The notes below the pieces were generated by a model. The model saw only the letters and a program-made list of their open reading frames with translations, made no database searches and had not been told where the DNA came from. Positions 1 through 10,851 of a stretch of DNA of 64,000 bases are shown here, piece by piece. This stretch comes from Powellomyces hirtus (Eukaryota; Chytridiomycota; Chytridiomycetes; Spizellomycetales; Powellomycetaceae). Where the stretch lies: the NCBI GenBank assembly GCA_025526995.1, contig JAHLKG010000002.1, positions 1,426,001 to 1,490,000 on the forward strand, read 5' to 3'. The translations under genes were made by a program, and so were the position numbers. Positions within the stretch are counted from its first letter, which is position 1. Every line of letters starts with the position of its first letter.

Positions 1-166
1 AAATTGATCAAGTTTGTCAGACGTTTGAGTAGATGAATATATTCTCCCAACCACAAAAAGATAGAAATGTATAATCATTGGCGCCGACATTTAGAGTCTT
101 TCGAAACACAATGGATGGCAAAGATGCAAGAGAACACGCCGAGATGGGATTCGGAAGCAACAGAAA

Positions 167-1563
167 TCACTGGTAGCGTTCGTGGGGCAAGGACACCGCA
201 CCATGGACGTTATCAATGATCTCTGCTACACCGTTGGAAGGTCGATCGCCTATAGGAGGCAATCTTCAGAGGCAGAAAAATACGACGACTACTCATCATG
301 ATGCGCGCTTCGCCCTTCTTCATGAAAAAGTTGTAGATACGGACGTCCCGATGTTTCTTCTTATCGGTATCTTAGCGGCCCTCATGATGACCGGCACAAA
401 CGTCGATCTGCTTGCCTTCGAGAGTTTGGAGGCCAGTGTCCTTCTGTTCCATGAGATCAGTGGAGTACACGAGCTTGGTGGCGACAAGGTACTTGAGGGA
501 AGATTTAAGCGTCCTTATACCCACGCACCGCGCCATTTCGGAACCCGCGGAGATCCAGGAGTCAGACTTGGAGGGCATCTTCGCCGACCCACGAGAAGAG
601 GTACTTGAGATTCTCCCAGCCAAGGCTCTCCCACGGGCGGTTGTAAGGAGTGAAGACGGTGAAAGGCTTCTCCTTGAGAGCTCACGAGCGAGACCGGTTC
701 TCTTGAAAGTGGCAAGAGAGGTTAAGAATTCCGAAGGCATTAGGTACATCATCTCCATGATGGTCTGCGGTGGCATGAGGATGCGGTCGATCGATGTCCT
801 TTTCATTGATTCGGGAATGCATGTTCTGCCAATGAATAGCACACGGAATAAAAACGGAGACGTTAGGACGTTCTCAACCATTGACAGAACGTAGTATGCA
901 GGGAAACTTACCAGCCAAACTTCGCTGTGGAAACGGAAGACACGGATTCTCTGGTTATAAGAATATCAGGAGAGTCCAAGATCCGCAAGGGTATGAGACT
1001 GCGACGAACCTGGTGACGGTCCTCCAGAGATTTTAGACGCAAATTGGTCGGAATCAGTGCACCGGCGTGGAGGCAGTCGCCCGCGATGTGATCGCGAAGG
1101 GTGTCGCGCATGCTGGGCTTGTTCTCGTCCCGACTACTGGCCCACTAATCTTCGAAATGCTTGAAAGCCTGGTTTGTAGGTGCGAAAACCGTAATCTCCT
1201 TGTCCCGGTTCTGTGAGGGAGTTGGGATCGGGGACAGAGACTGTGAGTGGCGGTTTGACAGCTTGCACCAAACACCAAGCGCTTACCTCGAGATCATCAC
1301 GGAGTCCGCGCTCCTTCTCCAGAACCTCGACGAAGCGCGAGAATCGCTTGTCCTTACGGAGACGGTCGACTGTTTGAGTGGAAGCAAAGATATGATGAGG
1401 CATTTGACAATCTATCAGAACGAAGAAACATACCGAGAGTGAGGCGGCCCCGAGTCTGCTCAATGACCGTTCCGTCATTTTCATAATCGGACACAAACAG
1501 TGGCTGCGGGGCAGCACACACTGTTGAAAGGGCATAGATCGCAATGAGCAGGACACTTTTCAT
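167..1563 (-). pseudogene. Broken secreted fasciclin (FAS1) domain protein gene
   Basis: The minus strand starts with a clear signal peptide (MKSVLLIAIYALSTVCA at 1563), followed by two FAS1 repeats. The first contains the hallmark ITVFAPTNQAF (about 1190-1155). A linker resembling IDRILMPP lies near 800. A second repeat contains KPFTVFTPYN (about 660) and SSLKYLVATKLVYSTDL (about 470). A final H2-like segment, NGVAEIIDN, lies near 215. FAS1 proteins are secreted or GPI-linked adhesion proteins. The copy cannot be read through. A TAG follows KHFED in repeat 1, a two-base shift separates ARELS from EKPFTVF, a TAA follows HHEGR, and a further shift precedes NGVAEII. These breaks sit in spots too tight for introns. 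Two normal introns also appear to be present (donors near 1435 and 1286). I read it as a recently decayed gene; consensus errors in the assembly are the alternative. Confidence 0.65.
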
Positions 1564-2564
1564 TTTGCGGTGAAGAGAAATGAAGAAGGAGATAAAGAAA
1601 GGGAGAAGTATAAGAAAGGAGAAACCTTTGTTGTATTGTGAGGCTGGTAGTTGCGAGATGAAGAAGGGGGAGAAACTCGCCCGATGCCCGCCTTTTATAG
1701 ATTCGGGCGTCAAAATCTGCGTCTGCTGTAAAACACCAGAATGGTCTTGCCACGAACTTTACCCGTTCAGGCTCTTTTTTTCTTTAATTTTGTAGTGGTC
1801 GCCTTGGCCCTGACCACATGAGAACCTCCCTCTGGCCATATCCCCCTGGTATCAAGACTGCCCTTTGTCTGTTTTGTCTTTTTTTTTTTGCGGCCAGAGA
1901 AGGGACTCCCGCGCGTGGCAGACAGGCCCATCTCTCTTCACGCTGCCTCGTGAAGTCGGCGCAGGGGCATGTCAATTGGAAAGCTGTAGTTTTCTTCAGC
2001 CGAAACATGAGATCTCTTTGTATGATAAGTCCCATCCGCCCCCCTATTCAATTTGACGTCTGACAACAAAGGGGTTTCAAGTCACACTATCTAGGGCGTC
2101 CACGCAATGTCTTTGGTTTCCCTCTGATTCTGTCGCAATCGTTATCAATACATGTCAGATTCCATGTCGGCCATGGTTGCTTGAGATATGCCCAATCTGC
2201 GCGAGAAAGTGTGACCTAGTAGCTTTTGCTGTCACAAGCGGATGGACGGCCATATCCCTTTCCTTTACAACTGTCACAAATGACGGCCCCATTTGTATCG
2301 CTCTCTCACATCCTGGGTGCCACTATACCCTAGGGCATTGCTCACTCCTGAGACTCATCGTGAGTTTTCTTCTTTACACTCCAGTCTGCGTGGGACTGTC
2401 TGATTGACATTCGCAGGGACCGCAAGCCACGCGTCAACTAGAGTGACACAGAGTAGTACGTCCTTACGAGAAGATCCATTCATTCAGCATGTCATTGATT
2501 AGTCGCTGGAAACAACATCAACATTGAACAGTCTTCGACCAAAGAAAAAACAACAACAGAAATT
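1564..2564. other. Intergenic region between FAS1 remnant and RTF1
   Basis: About 1 kb without a gene I can support. It holds A/G-rich and T-rich runs (for example near 1575-1620 and 1880-1890) and presumably the divergent promoters of the FAS1 remnant and RTF1. Short open frames here have no recognisable protein character. Confidence 0.5.
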
Positions 2565-4803
2565 ATGGACGATACATTACTGGCTATGATATTTGGGGGT
2601 GCCGGTGGGCAGCCTGGTGTCGTGCCTCCCGGCGCCCCGACCCCGGAAGAAGAAAAAGAAAAGGAGAAGCAACGGCAACGTGAACTTGAAGAAGAGCGAG
2701 AGAGGCAACGGCAACGAGAAGAGGAGTTGGAGAGGGAACGGGAGAGGGAGCGGGAAAGGGAGAAGCAGAAGGAGAAGGAGCGGGCTGCTGCTCAGACAAT
2801 TCCGCGTAGAACACGGTATGCGCTGTCAGCATTCGCGTCCGTAGGAATGCACGCAACCGACGATGACTGACTTGCCTCACTTGTATGTTTGACAATTACA
2901 GCCAAGGTGCGCGGCTGGGGAGCGATTCTGATGATGAGCAGCAAAGTTCCGATGAGGATGATCTATTGTCGAACGGCGAAGAGTGGGCGGACGTCAAGAA
3001 GTGGGAAGTGGGGTCGCTCATGGGCGACTACGAAGATCGCCGAAGGTATCTTACACTCGGAGACCTCCGTTCGGCACATAAAGCTTGATAGGCTCATATG
3101 TATGAATAGACTGGCCGCACTCTCGGAACTTGAGCGCGAAAAAGTGTTGGCAGAACGGAGGAGCAGGGTGAGTCGGCCATGAACTTTTAGCGGATAGTTT
3201 GACTAGTTGCCAATCGTGGGTTTTTGCATCAGGTAGAGAAAATGAAAGAGCGAATGGAAGTCAAGAAAATGTTGAGACGGCGGCAAAGTGGACAATCCAA
3301 AAACAAACGGTTGCACGATGAAGACGATGAACGTATGAGAACTTCTTCATGTGAAAGCACCCTCTATTCGGCGCTCACTCTTTCACACATGTGTAGGTCC
3401 GGCCAAGCGGCAAACTACTGAAAAAGCCCGGAGAGCGGATTCAATGGCTCACTTGCGCAGAGAGCGAGAGAAGAAAACAGCGAGGGCTTTGAAGGTATGT
3501 CTGCATGCAGCCCGAATGATACCAATGAGAACATTTCCAATCATTCCGTGCATTTAGGAGGACGATGATGATGACTATGTGGAATTTAATAACGTCAGTT
3601 CGCAACGGTCCAACGAAGCGCTTATGGAAGATCAACGCGTGGAGCCCAAGAAAAGGGACATTGACAATGAACGGGTATTCTTCACTTGGTGACGGTTTGA
3701 TATGAGTGCAGCGTTAATTCATATACTACAATGCAGGATACACAGGAACTACTCCGCGCTTTGCCTTCCTTTTCGGAGCTCTTGAGTATCCAAGTGACTC
3801 GCGCCGAGCTAGCGGACTGGGTTTTCAACCCTTTTTTCGAGAAGGCTGTTGGAGGTATTTCGCTGGAAGACGCCGCGGACGATGCCGACTCTTAAAACGC
3901 TCAACTCATCCATCCCTATGGTATTCGCAAAGGCTGTTTTGTGCGTTATGGGGTGGGAGCAGATGCCAAGGATCCCAGCCGAAACGTCTACAGGATCTGC
4001 CAGATCGACGGTACGTCGGGCCGGCCCTGTGTTTTCCTGCCAACATCACGGTTGACTGACCTTCTGTTGGTCATAGGAATAAAAGCGGCATCGAGACCAT
4101 ATCAGGTGGATGGAAAACTCGTTCCGAAACTGGCCACTATGAGTCATGCCAGTGCACAGCGGGAGAATACGTTCTCTAAAGTATCGAATAGCCGAATAAC
4201 AGAGGTATCTTCTACTGCGTGATGATGAGACCGCTTTGCGCGCTTGCTAAATCTTCTCTGAAGAGTGAATATAAGCGCTGGGTCCAAACGATGGTCTTTG
4301 AGAACGTGTCTTGGCCCCCTGGGCATGTGCCGCGGAAGCAAGATGACTTGGAGAAAGCGCGGAACTATACTCTTAGCAGCGTAAGTTTTATTCCGTGTGG
4401 TGCAGACTCAGAGGCTGCGCAAATGAGGTTTCTGAATCTTTGGCCCTTGTAGGAGGAGGTAGCAAAGATAGTGGAGCAGAAAAAGGCGCTACAAAAGGTG
4501 CCAATCAACATCACTACGGCCGTACCAGAGCTGCAACGCAAACTCATGTACGCTGAAGAACTGGGAGACGCGGATGCCCAGAAAGCCATCCGGACACAAC
4601 TCGATAAGCTCATGGCTATGGTACCCAAGAAAGATCTGAGCATGCCTATGTCTGCCCGCGAAAAGGCTCCTGAAGCTGGGAGATTGCCCATTGGTCGCAA
4701 GCCAATGGAATTCCGTCCCAAACCGATCCCCATGTCTGCCATCACGAACAAATGGGATTCCTACTTTGCAATGGATCCGATGTTGGACGACATCAAACTG
4801 TAG
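2565..4803 (+). CDS. RTF1: RNA polymerase-associated protein Rtf1 (Paf1 complex)
   Basis: Rtf1 is a Paf1-complex subunit that links elongating RNA polymerase II to histone H2B ubiquitylation and Chd1 recruitment in the nucleus. The translation starts MDDTLLAMIFGG and runs into a highly charged E/R/K segment. After an intron (about 2816-2901) comes the acidic GSDSDDE stretch, then DYEDRRR spliced to LAALSELEREKVLAERRSR, typical of Rtf1. The Plus3 domain follows (about 3740-4240): the start LLSIQVTRAELADWVFNPFFEK, in which only the first 18 or so residues are unusually well conserved, then RYGVGADAKDPSRNVYRICQIDG. The C-terminal half includes ARNYTLSSEEV and a helical tail ending MDPMLDDIKL. 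At least seven introns are needed, several just after a GTATG or GTAAG donor. All reading frames join without breaks, so the gene looks intact. Confidence 0.9.
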
Positions 4804-5114
4804 ATCATGCGCCATCTGTTCTTAGTATGCTACAAAGGCATATCTGTTTTGAATTGACACAACTCCGATCGCATGTATAATCATTTACGTAGCATGTTCT
4901 GGAAACTCTGCATAGCACTTTTGGCTACAGGCGCGGTGTCCGGAAGGCCGGGACTGAACGCGTCTGGTCGAAGCGACACTGATGACGATGATGACTCATT
5001 TCACACTCCTGTCTGATTTCCATCTACCTCACGGAGAACATCTGTTGTCTGTCAATCGCCCTCATTCCCACATCTGACAGGAATCTCAGGGGTCTCCCTC
5101 TCAAGGACATAGCA
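4804..5114. other. Intergenic region with a possible small secreted-peptide ORF
   Basis: This stretch separates RTF1 from the downstream hydrolase. It contains one short plus-strand frame (4894-5016, 40 codons, ATG to TGA). Its first 16-17 residues, MFWKLCIALLATGAVSG, look like a signal peptide, followed by a DTDDDDD acidic run. Nothing else shows it is translated, and it could be part of a 5' leader. Confidence 0.3.
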
Positions 5115-6044
5115 ATGGAATCGCGGACCTACGAGTACAAAAAAGGAAGCGACGGGCAGGAGCTTCTTGCAGACGTCTACTGGAACAATGCGGGCAGCAA
5201 GGAGTCCAACATGTCAAAACCTGCCGCGGTTGTTTTCCACTCTGGAGGCTTTGTCGTTGGGAGCAAAGACATGATCCCTCGCCTGCCTATTGAAAAACTT
5301 GCCTCTCTTGGGTTTGTCGTTGTCATACCAAACTACAGGCTGTGCCCACAGATTTCAGTGCATGACGGCCCTGTCACCGATGCGAAGGACGCTCTTGCGT
5401 GGATCCGAAGCGGGTTGAACAAAGTTCTCGAGTCTGAGGGTATTAGCGTGAACCCTGATCGTGTAGCCGCTATAGGCTACAGCGCTGGCGGTGCTCTGGC
5501 GATGATGCTTGGTACCGTTGAGAAACCTGTGAAGGCGATTTTGGATTGCTACGGCGTGAAACTTCTTTCCGACCCGAGCTGGTCCGTTCCCAACCCTGGA
5601 TTCTTGACAAGGCCTGCACCGGACGAACAGTATACACAAAGTGTATTCAGTGGACCCCAAGTATCTTCGACGGAGGTGGTCTTCGGGAGTACGGCTCCGC
5701 CAACGGCTCGAGCCGCTTGGTTGACTCTGAAGAATCAGCGCGGCCAATGGCTGCAGGAAGTAGTCAAAGATGGAGATTACGCGCGAGTGGATCCCATTGC
5801 TGCCGCTGCTATCGAACCGAAAAAGTTTCCCCCAACTCTCATCATTCATGGAGACGCCGACACGTTCGTGCCTTATCATCTCTCTGTTCGCGGAGAGGAG
5901 AAACTCAAAGCTCTTGGAATTGATGTGACGCTGTTGTCTGTAGAAGGAAAAAATCACTTATTCGATGTGGCATTGACGGAGGATGACCCGTTGTTCAAAG
6001 ATACCATTTTGAAAGGATTGGAATTTTTAGCTAAGAAGGTTTAG
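5115..6044 (+). CDS. Alpha/beta hydrolase, HSL-type carboxylesterase
   Basis: A single-exon 309-residue enzyme of the alpha/beta hydrolase-3 (hormone-sensitive lipase) type. Visible motifs in order: an oxyanion-hole HSGG at residues 42-45; PNYRLCP around 72; the nucleophile elbow GYSAGG at 121-126 with Ser123 as probable nucleophile; HGDADTFVP near 245 carrying the probable catalytic Asp; and KNHLFD near 280 carrying the catalytic His. The full triad is therefore present. No signal peptide or membrane segment is evident, so a cytosolic esterase or lactonase-like activity on small acyl substrates is the safest guess. It ends in TAG, which shows that TAG works as a normal stop here. Lack of introns is unusual among its intron-rich neighbours and fits either intron loss or horizontal acquisition; codon use was not computed. 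Confidence 0.85.
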   Translation: MESRTYEYKKGSDGQELLADVYWNNAGSKESNMSKPAAVVFHSGGFVVGSKDMIPRLPIEKLASLGFVVVIPNYRLCPQISVHDGPVTDAKDALAWIRSGLNKVLESEGISVNPDRVAAIGYSAGGALAMMLGTVEKPVKAILDCYGVKLLSDPSWSVPNPGFLTRPAPDEQYTQSVFSGPQVSSTEVVFGSTAPPTARAAWLTLKNQRGQWLQEVVKDGDYARVDPIAAAAIEPKKFPPTLIIHGDADTFVPYHLSVRGEEKLKALGIDVTLLSVEGKNHLFDVALTEDDPLFKDTILKGLEFLAKKV

Positions 6045-6297
6045 TCTCTTGCATCACACATGCCTCAATTTTACAAAAACTGACGACACGACTGGCTTTT
6101 TGAGCAATGAATTTTCTGGGAATGTTGTTACTTGATACGTTACCCAAAAACGCAGAATAATTTGTACAAACTGTGCTGCGCTTTCAGGGTGCGTAGTCAG
6201 CTTGCCGGTTTGGATCGCGTATAAAGCTGTCCGAACAAGCGTGACTAGTGATCTACGAATTTCACATTTCGGAAGCATGTTGGGACAGTGGACGACA

Positions 6298-9200
6298 ATG
6301 GAACATACAGTACTGAGCACACTTTCCGCATGCCTGTCGCCGGATCCTAATATTCGAACTGCTGCGGAACAATGCGGCAAAGAACTGGCCCGCCAACAGC
6401 CTGGTACATTGTGTCAACCCTTCAAATAGATAATTCCACCACTTACCGGCTTGGAACAGACTATGGGCAATATCTGACGCACATTGCTGTTACACAAACG
6501 TTCCCAATCGGCGAACGACAGCTTGCTGCAGTGACATTGAAACAATATGTGGACGCTCAATGGCAGAATAAGGGTAATGCCAAGGCCCAGGGCCCGGAAA
6601 CTCCGGAAGAGGTTCGTTGCAAGAAGCCCAAGTTAGGTTTTTACTTTATAAACAACCACTTCGCAGGTCAAAGCGAACATACGGGCGTCCATTATCGTGG
6701 GCATTGCTGATCCTGTGAAACAAATTCGGGTTTTAAGCGTAAGACGAAAGCTCGATCATGTCCGGCTCCTCTGGTCAATCACTGATCCCGGTCTTGTCCT
6801 CTTCAAAGGCATATGTGATATCACGAATTGCACATTTTGATTGGCCGGAGAACTGGCCAAATCTTTTTGACATCATCATGGATGCCCTACGCGATGATGC
6901 CAATAAAGTGCACGGAGCCATGCGGATATTGGCGGAGTTCGTACGTGATGACCTGACGGACCAGCATTTCCAATACATTGCACCGGCATTGCTGCCGGAA
7001 CTGCATCGTATATTTTCGCAAGCTGATGTGAGTGCTTTCAGTGGATCTAGATCTGCCGCCGAAATTTAACACATGGTTGGTTTCGGAAGGCATACCGTCC
7101 CCGCGATCGATCGCGTGCTCTCGCTGTGTTCCGCGACTTCTCAGCTATAGTCTTCATGGTGTCGGACCAGCACCCACAAGCTGTGGCGAACTACTTGGAT
7201 CCCGTGCTACCAATGTGGATGGATACGTTTCAGCAGATTTTAGCTCACCCAGATACCCCGGCAGAAGCGTTGCCCGTGAAGCACGAAGTCTTGAGAGTGA
7301 GTGGGCTCTGTGACGGAAGGTGCCATGATAATCCGTAACGCAGGAATAATTGTGCTTGTGTAGACGCTATGCAAGCTCGTCAAGCAATTTCCGAAATCCA
7401 TGTCAAGCTATATAGCACGATTTTTGGAGCCTGTCTGGAAGCACCTCCTCCACTTCCAACCTAGATACCTGTCCGAGCTTGTCAACCCGCCGGACGATGT
7501 CGACAGCACTGAAGATGTGGATTCGGATGGAGAAGTTCTCGGATTCGAATCTTTGCTCTACTCGCTACTGGAGTTCGTTCAACTAGTGGCCCGGAAAAGG
7601 TCGTTCCGTCACCTGTTTTCGGTACAGCCAGCGGAGGGGATGGTCCGGAATGCGGGCCAATTCTTGACTGAGCTCGTTGATGTGTGTCTTACATATTATC
7701 AAATAACCGCAGATCTGGTTAGTTCCGACATCGATTCTGGGATGGATTTGATGGTTTGACTGACAACCTTGCACTCTTCAGGAGGAGAAATGGACAAGTG
7801 ACATGAACCAATACATACAAGACAACGAAGAGGACGCTCTAGTCTTCAACGTTCGTGTTGCTGTGGACGAGCTGATGATGGTGAGTAGTCCCCTCCTGAC
7901 TTTGAAATTTAAAGGCGATAATAACGATAAGGACACAGGCACTTTCCGATGGATTCCAAGATGAGACGTTGCAGGCTTTGACCTTTTCAGTGCAAAAGAA
8001 ATTGCAAGAATCATCTAAAGCTCGCGAAGCAGGGGACAAGAATTGGTAAGGATGAACTCTTCCGCCCCTTGCTTTTACCTCTAGTTTTAACAGTATTGTA
8101 GGTGGAAAGTCCACGAAGTATGTCTGCTGGCCCTCGGACAAAGCAGCGAAACCCTCGTCCTTGGCATCAGAGATGGGACGCTTGCCTTTGATCTAGAAGG
8201 CTTGTTCAATCATGTGGTTTTGAGTGATATGCAGTGCAACGGTATAAACTATCACCACGTTGACATTTTTTGACCGCTTTCTCAAAGCTCTCCTTCCTGT
8301 ACTTCCAGAATGCCCGTTCCTGCAAGGTCGGTCCTTGTGGTTTGCCAGTCAGTTTGCAGACGCACTCCCTCCAAACCTCATAACGCAATACTTGGGAGCT
8401 GCTGTGCAAGCACTTGGACCGGCTGTGACAAATGCAGCGGTGAAGATATCTGCAGTGAAAGCTCTGAGAGGGTGAGCTGGGATAACTTTTCAGGATCTTG
8501 ACATGCGTTTCGTTCGCTGAAACAAGTGTTCATGTTGCAGGTTTTGCTCCACTGTCGATTCATCAGAGCTGGTGCCATATCAGGCAGGAATGATACAGGG
8601 AATCTTGGGGCTCTCTGATGCCGCATCTGACGAAGCATTAGGCCTTCTCCTGGAAACTCTGGACATGATTGTCAAGGTCAATGAAGAAGTGACAGCGCGT
8701 TATGTGAATGTGATTGCCAAGCTTCTCATTCACGTCTGGGTCCGGAGCGCAGACGGTATGTAGATGTCGTAACTTTGGAAAGTGCATGATTTCACCAGCA
8801 ATCGTGGTAACAGCTCATGTTCAATAGATTTCGTTCTATCTGAAATCGTCACCGATCTGTTTAAGACGCTAGCAGAAAACAAGTTCATGGTAATGGCCTT
8901 CCAAGAACAAATGATTCCTGTTGTCAGGGGTGTGATACGAGAGGAAAACGTCTATACGACGCCTGCAGCCGCCGCGGTATGTATTGTTTCGCTTCGGGCG
9001 GATGTACTGCGTGGATAGCTGAATTCTTACTGTCAATCGCAGACAGCTCTCGACTTCATGACATCTTTGATCAAACACGCTCCAGAGCCGTTGCCGCCGA
9101 TATACACATCATCCATTTTTCCTGAGATAATACAACTTCTACTAGTTGTTGATGATCACGCAATCCTGCAAAACGGTCAGGATACGATCAAGGAGCTCGT

Positions 9201-10715
9201 GCAACGTGACCTTCCCGGCTTGATGCGTTGGTCCGATGGAAGTAAATCAGGAATGGACTACATAATCGCACTAGTTAGCAAACTGTTGCGCCCTGGTCAG
9301 AGCGAAAGTGCAAGCATATTTGTCGGAAATCTGATCACCAAACTCATTCAGAAGGTAACTTCATCCGGGATTCAGATCTCTTCCGCTCAACCATTGACAT
9401 TGGATTGATCAATAGGGCGGGGACAGCCTTCTACCGATCTTACCAGACCTCCTAACTGCGGTTGTCCGGAGGCTCGAAGATGCGAAAACATCGTCCTTCA
9501 TTCAGGTAGGGCTGCCATCACTTGTCTGGTGGCTCTGACCCGGATGTTGACTTCAGTCTTGTAGCAACTAGTCATGGTCTTTGCCCATCTTTTCATCCGT
9601 CAAACCACAACGACGCTTGACTTCCTTGCTTCACTGCAACTGCAAGATAAAACAGGCTTGCAGCTTGTCCTGTCATCCTGGTGTGATCATTTCACAGACT
9701 TTCAAGGTTATCAAAGTATAAAAGTTAGGTGAGGCCCGGACACCTTTGACTTTGGTTGATCTCCACATATGGGGACTGAACCTCACGCCCGTTTCCAGCG
9801 CCATCGCCATGAGCAAGGTGCTGAGAACCGCAGATCCCCGACTCAACGGCGTTGTGGTCAAAGGAGATGAAATTGTGACATCCCACAGTAAGTGTTTCCA
9901 TATGCGATAAGATCTCGGGTGGATTCTCAACAATCGTATTTCGGTAGAAATTGTCACTCGATCAATGACCCAGAAGAGTGCGTAATTCTAACCCTATTTC
10001 CAATCTGCGGAGCTTCATGACCATCAACTGCGGATGCTAATCTACCTCCCTTTATTTCGTTCGACCAGACCCTACACAATATACCATGATACCATTTCCG
10101 GCGAACGCTATCAAACTACTGTTAGTTGAAGTTCAACACCAATCAGAGAGCCGAATGGGCAGACCATCCGCAAGGGGTAGCGCAGGCTTTGAAGATGATG
10201 AGGGAGAGTTGGACGAGAGCTGGGAAAGCGGAGATGAAGAGGTAAGCAGAAGTGGGGCCGTCGGTTATATGCGAGAAACTTACGGTTACAACTCGGCCTC
10301 ACGTTAGGATGAGAGCTGGGAAGATGTTGCGGGAGGTGATCCATTTCTCAGTGGTAAGTCCTAGTTGTCTTCGTCCCGTCACATTGCAGAATCCTGATGA
10401 TTGGTCCCACATCGAAGGATTGATGGCTGATGGACCAGACACATTTGAGATGGGCGAATACGATGATACCGACCCAGAGCTCTTGAACGAGCCTTTATAC
10501 CAGACGGACTTGAAGGTAATGCATATTCAGCTGTCAAATTGCTACCCTTCCGCCTGCGAACTTATCGCATGTTTGCTTCGACTTGCCAGACATATTTGAT
10601 CGACTTGTTCAAGCAATGCGTGCGCGAGAACACCGCCGGATTCGGCCCTTTGTGCGATCAATATCTGAACGAGACGGAAAAGCAGAATCTTCGGGCTTTG
10701 ACATCCGCACCTTAG
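6298..10715 (+). CDS. IPO9: Importin-9 / Kap114-type karyopherin beta
   Basis: A HEAT-repeat nuclear import receptor, probably carrying histones, TBP or ribosomal proteins in the manner of importin-9/Kap114. The N-terminus (EHTVLSTLSACLSPDPNIR) is followed after an intron by the importin-beta N-terminal signature FPIGERQLAAVTLKQYV. Next come SAYVISRIAHFDWPENWP (about 6800-6860) and the family-typical ARFLEPVWKHL. Exons continue with helical repeats to an acidic insert (GEGELDESWESGDEE-like, about 10190-10330), as in other importin-9 proteins. The C-terminal block (YQTDLKTYLIDLFKQC) ends TSAP with TAG at 10713-10715. At least 15 introns are needed. ATG 6277, seven codons upstream in frame, is an alternative start. 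The next gene begins only 136 bases downstream. Confidence 0.88.
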
Positions 10716-10851
10716 TTACCGTAGATATCGTAGCGTTGTAACATTATTAGCAAGTCTTGGTACATGTAATTTTCAGATGGACGCGTACCGTACCTACAGT
10801 ACGCGTAGATCGCTTATGTTCAACTAGCGTTTGCAGCATTTCCGCACCACA

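Noticed and set aside
1134..1200. Reassigned TAG codon in the FAS1 gene
   Set aside because: Intact genes here end at TAG (hydrolase, importin-9, V-ATPase a and D), and the same FAS1 copy also has frame shifts, so decay or sequence error is simpler.
6045..6297. Minus-strand frame downstream of the hydrolase
   Set aside because: It overlaps the importin-9 promoter and first exon and has no family signature.
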